15,820 nt of DNA, taken from assembly GCA_026984895.1 (NCBI GenBank), contig JALSRF010000172.1, forward strand, positions 1 through 15,820, in the 5' to 3' direction. This DNA comes from Paracoccaceae bacterium. Its GTDB lineage: Bacteria; Pseudomonadota; Alphaproteobacteria; Rhodobacterales; Rhodobacteraceae. Within the stretch, counting starts at the first letter, position 1; each line of letters starts with the position of its first letter. A program made the translations under genes and the position numbers. Below are positions 14,614 through 15,820 of the stretch, one piece after another. The notes under the pieces were generated by a model. That model was not told where the DNA came from and did no database searches. It saw only the letters and a list, made by a program, of their open reading frames with translations.

Positions 14614-15456
14614 ATGACCACCACATTGCAGACGATATCCGAAAACCGATGCTTCGACGGGGTGCAGGGCGTCTATTCGCACGCTTCCGCGGCCACCGGC
14701 ACCGACATGACCTTCGGCCTGTTCCTGCCCGCCGAATCCCGCGACGGGCCGGTGCCCGTGCTCTGGTATCTCTCCGGCCTGACCTGCACCCACGAAAACG
14801 CGATGGTAAAGGCCGGCGCGCAGGGCTGGGCCGCCGAACAGGGCGTGGCCCTGGTCTTTCCCGATACTTCGCCCCGGGGCGATGGCGTCGCCGATGACGA
14901 GGCCTACGACCTGGGCCAGGGGGCCGGTTTCTATGTCAACGCCACGCAGAAACCCTGGGCACCGCATTTCCGCATGTGGGACTATGTGGCCGAGGACCTG
15001 CCCGGGCTGCTTTTCCGCGAATTCCCGCTGGATGCCGAGCGCCAGGCGATCACCGGCCATTCCATGGGCGGTCACGGCGCGCTGACCCTGGCGATGGCCC
15101 TGCCGGGGCGGTTTCGCTCGGTCTCGGCCTTCGCGCCGATCTGCAACCCGACCGGCGCCGAATGGGGGCGCAAGCAACTGGCCGCATATCTCGGCGATGA
15201 CGAAGCCGCCTGGCAGGCGCACGATGCCTCGGTGCAGATGGAACAGCGCGGCTTCGACGGGCCGGTTCTGGTCGATCAGGGCAGCAGCGATCAGTTCCTC
15301 GACCTGCTGCGCCCCGAAACCCTTGCCGCCGCCATGGCCGCCCGCCGGCAGCCGGGCACCATGCGCATGCAGGCGGGCTATGACCACAGCTATTTCTTCG
15401 TCGCCTCCTTCATGGAAGATCACCTGTCCTTTCACGGCGAGGCCCTTTGGCGGTAA
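14614..15456 (+). CDS. fghA: S-formylglutathione hydrolase
   Basis: 280 residues, the usual length. This cytosolic alpha/beta hydrolase (esterase D family) splits S-formylglutathione to formate and glutathione, the second enzymatic step of glutathione-dependent formaldehyde oxidation. The nucleophile Ser150 lies in GHSMGGHGAL, with Asp226 (GSSDQFLD) and His258 (GYDHSYFF) completing the triad. The oxyanion region YLSGLTCTHENAMVKAGAQ (52-70) is highly characteristic. AAGGCAGAAAGA precedes the ATG. Its partner dehydrogenase is at 9312-10424, not adjacent as in many relatives. The coding end overlaps the next gene by about 10 bp. Confidence 0.96.
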   Translation: MTTTLQTISENRCFDGVQGVYSHASAATGTDMTFGLFLPAESRDGPVPVLWYLSGLTCTHENAMVKAGAQGWAAEQGVALVFPDTSPRGDGVADDEAYDLGQGAGFYVNATQKPWAPHFRMWDYVAEDLPGLLFREFPLDAERQAITGHSMGGHGALTLAMALPGRFRSVSAFAPICNPTGAEWGRKQLAAYLGDDEAAWQAHDASVQMEQRGFDGPVLVDQGSSDQFLDLLRPETLAAAMAARRQPGTMRMQAGYDHSYFFVASFMEDHLSFHGEALWR

Positions 15457-15820
15457 TCTATGTCGATGCCGATGCCTGTCCGGTCAAATCCGAGGCCGAG
15501 CGGGTGGCGACGCGCCACGGCACCAGGCTTGTCCTCGTGTCCAACGGCGGCCTGCGCCCGTCGGCCAACCCGCTGGTGGAAACGGTCTTCGTCCCCGCGG
15601 GGCCGGACATGGCCGACGACTGGATCGCCGAACGCGCGGGCGCGGGCGATATCGTGGTCACCGCCGACATTCCCCTTGCCGCAAGATGCCTCGAGGCCGG
15701 GGCGCGCGTTCTCGGCCACGACGGCCGGGCCATGTCGCGCGCCAACATCGGCAACCTGCTGGCAACGCGCGATCTCATGGCCGACCTGCGCGCCGCGGAT
15801 CCGTTTCGCCAGGGCGCGGG
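15447..15820 (+). CDS. YaiI/YqxD-family (UPF0178) protein, C-terminus cut by window edge
   Basis: I translated 124 residues before the right edge. They match the UPF0178 family, whose E. coli member YaiI begins MTIWVDADACP: here IYVDADACPVKSEAERVA, later DIVVTADIPLAARCLEAGA, then ANIGNLLATRDLMADLR. The fold is PIN-like with conserved acidic residues (VDADACP, TADIPLA), suggesting nuclease ancestry, but no function is established to my knowledge. The most likely start is TTG 15447, giving MAVIYVDADACP, with GCGAGG just upstream and a 10-bp overlap with fghA; no ATG or GTG fits the frame nearby. The overlap implies translational coupling to fghA. Confidence 0.88.
   Translation, partial: MAVIYVDADACPVKSEAERVATRHGTRLVLVSNGGLRPSANPLVETVFVPAGPDMADDWIAERAGAGDIVVTADIPLAARCLEAGARVLGHDGRAMSRANIGNLLATRDLMADLRAADPFRQGA

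Noticed and set aside
13603..15435. 610-codon open frame on the minus strand
   Set aside because: It is antisense to the AEC permease and fghA, both well-supported families, and its translation is low-complexity.
1..15820. Mobile element, CRISPR array, tRNA or rRNA
   Set aside because: No transposase or integrase frame, no regularly spaced repeat-spacer pattern, and no tRNA or rRNA signature was seen on reading both strands.

Overview
The window is a GC-rich stretch of an alphaproteobacterial chromosome, most likely from the Rhodobacteraceae/Rhodobacterales. Supporting this are the protein flavour of every gene, a GTTC-N7-GTTC type SOS box, an Irr/ICE-type iron box in front of mbfA, and an arsenite oxidase small subunit with a disulfide-less Rieske centre like that of the alphaproteobacterium NT-26. 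No rRNA, tRNA, CRISPR array, insertion sequence or integrase was seen.

Left half (1-7257, all minus strand) is an arsenic region. In transcription order it holds aioX (periplasmic arsenite-binding protein), aioS (sensor kinase) and aioR (response regulator) as a tightly overlapping unit with a good sigma70-type promoter. After a 172-bp gap come aioB (Rieske subunit) and aioA (molybdopterin subunit) of periplasmic arsenite oxidase, closed by a strong hairpin. Beyond that is a separately expressed ArsR-family repressor, cut by the left edge, whose start codon lies inside a perfect 24-bp palindrome. AioX-AioS should sense periplasmic arsenite and AioR should switch on aioBA. Here, however, AioR has lost the sigma54-contact loop and the Walker B acids, and the aioB upstream region shows no -24/-12 promoter, so a sigma70-type mechanism is proposed.

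Middle (7258-9311): a 348-bp gene-free stretch with three tandem 14-bp repeats, then imuB (inactive Y-family polymerase of the SOS mutasome) on the minus strand behind a perfect SOS box. Neither imuA nor dnaE2 is beside it.

Right half (9312-15820): class III alcohol dehydrogenase (glutathione-dependent formaldehyde dehydrogenase), a ClpP-like peptidase overlapping a NYN-LOTUS putative nuclease, a convergent TetR-type repressor, mbfA (ferritin-like/VIT iron exporter) under a predicted Irr box, an AEC-family transporter, S-formylglutathione hydrolase, and a YaiI/UPF0178 protein cut by the right edge. The two formaldehyde-oxidation enzymes form one pathway but are separated by about 4.2 kb of unrelated genes.

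No wholly new system can be claimed. The strongest leads are the atypical AioR with its candidate operator, the ArsR palindrome/leaderless start, and the orphan SOS-controlled imuB.
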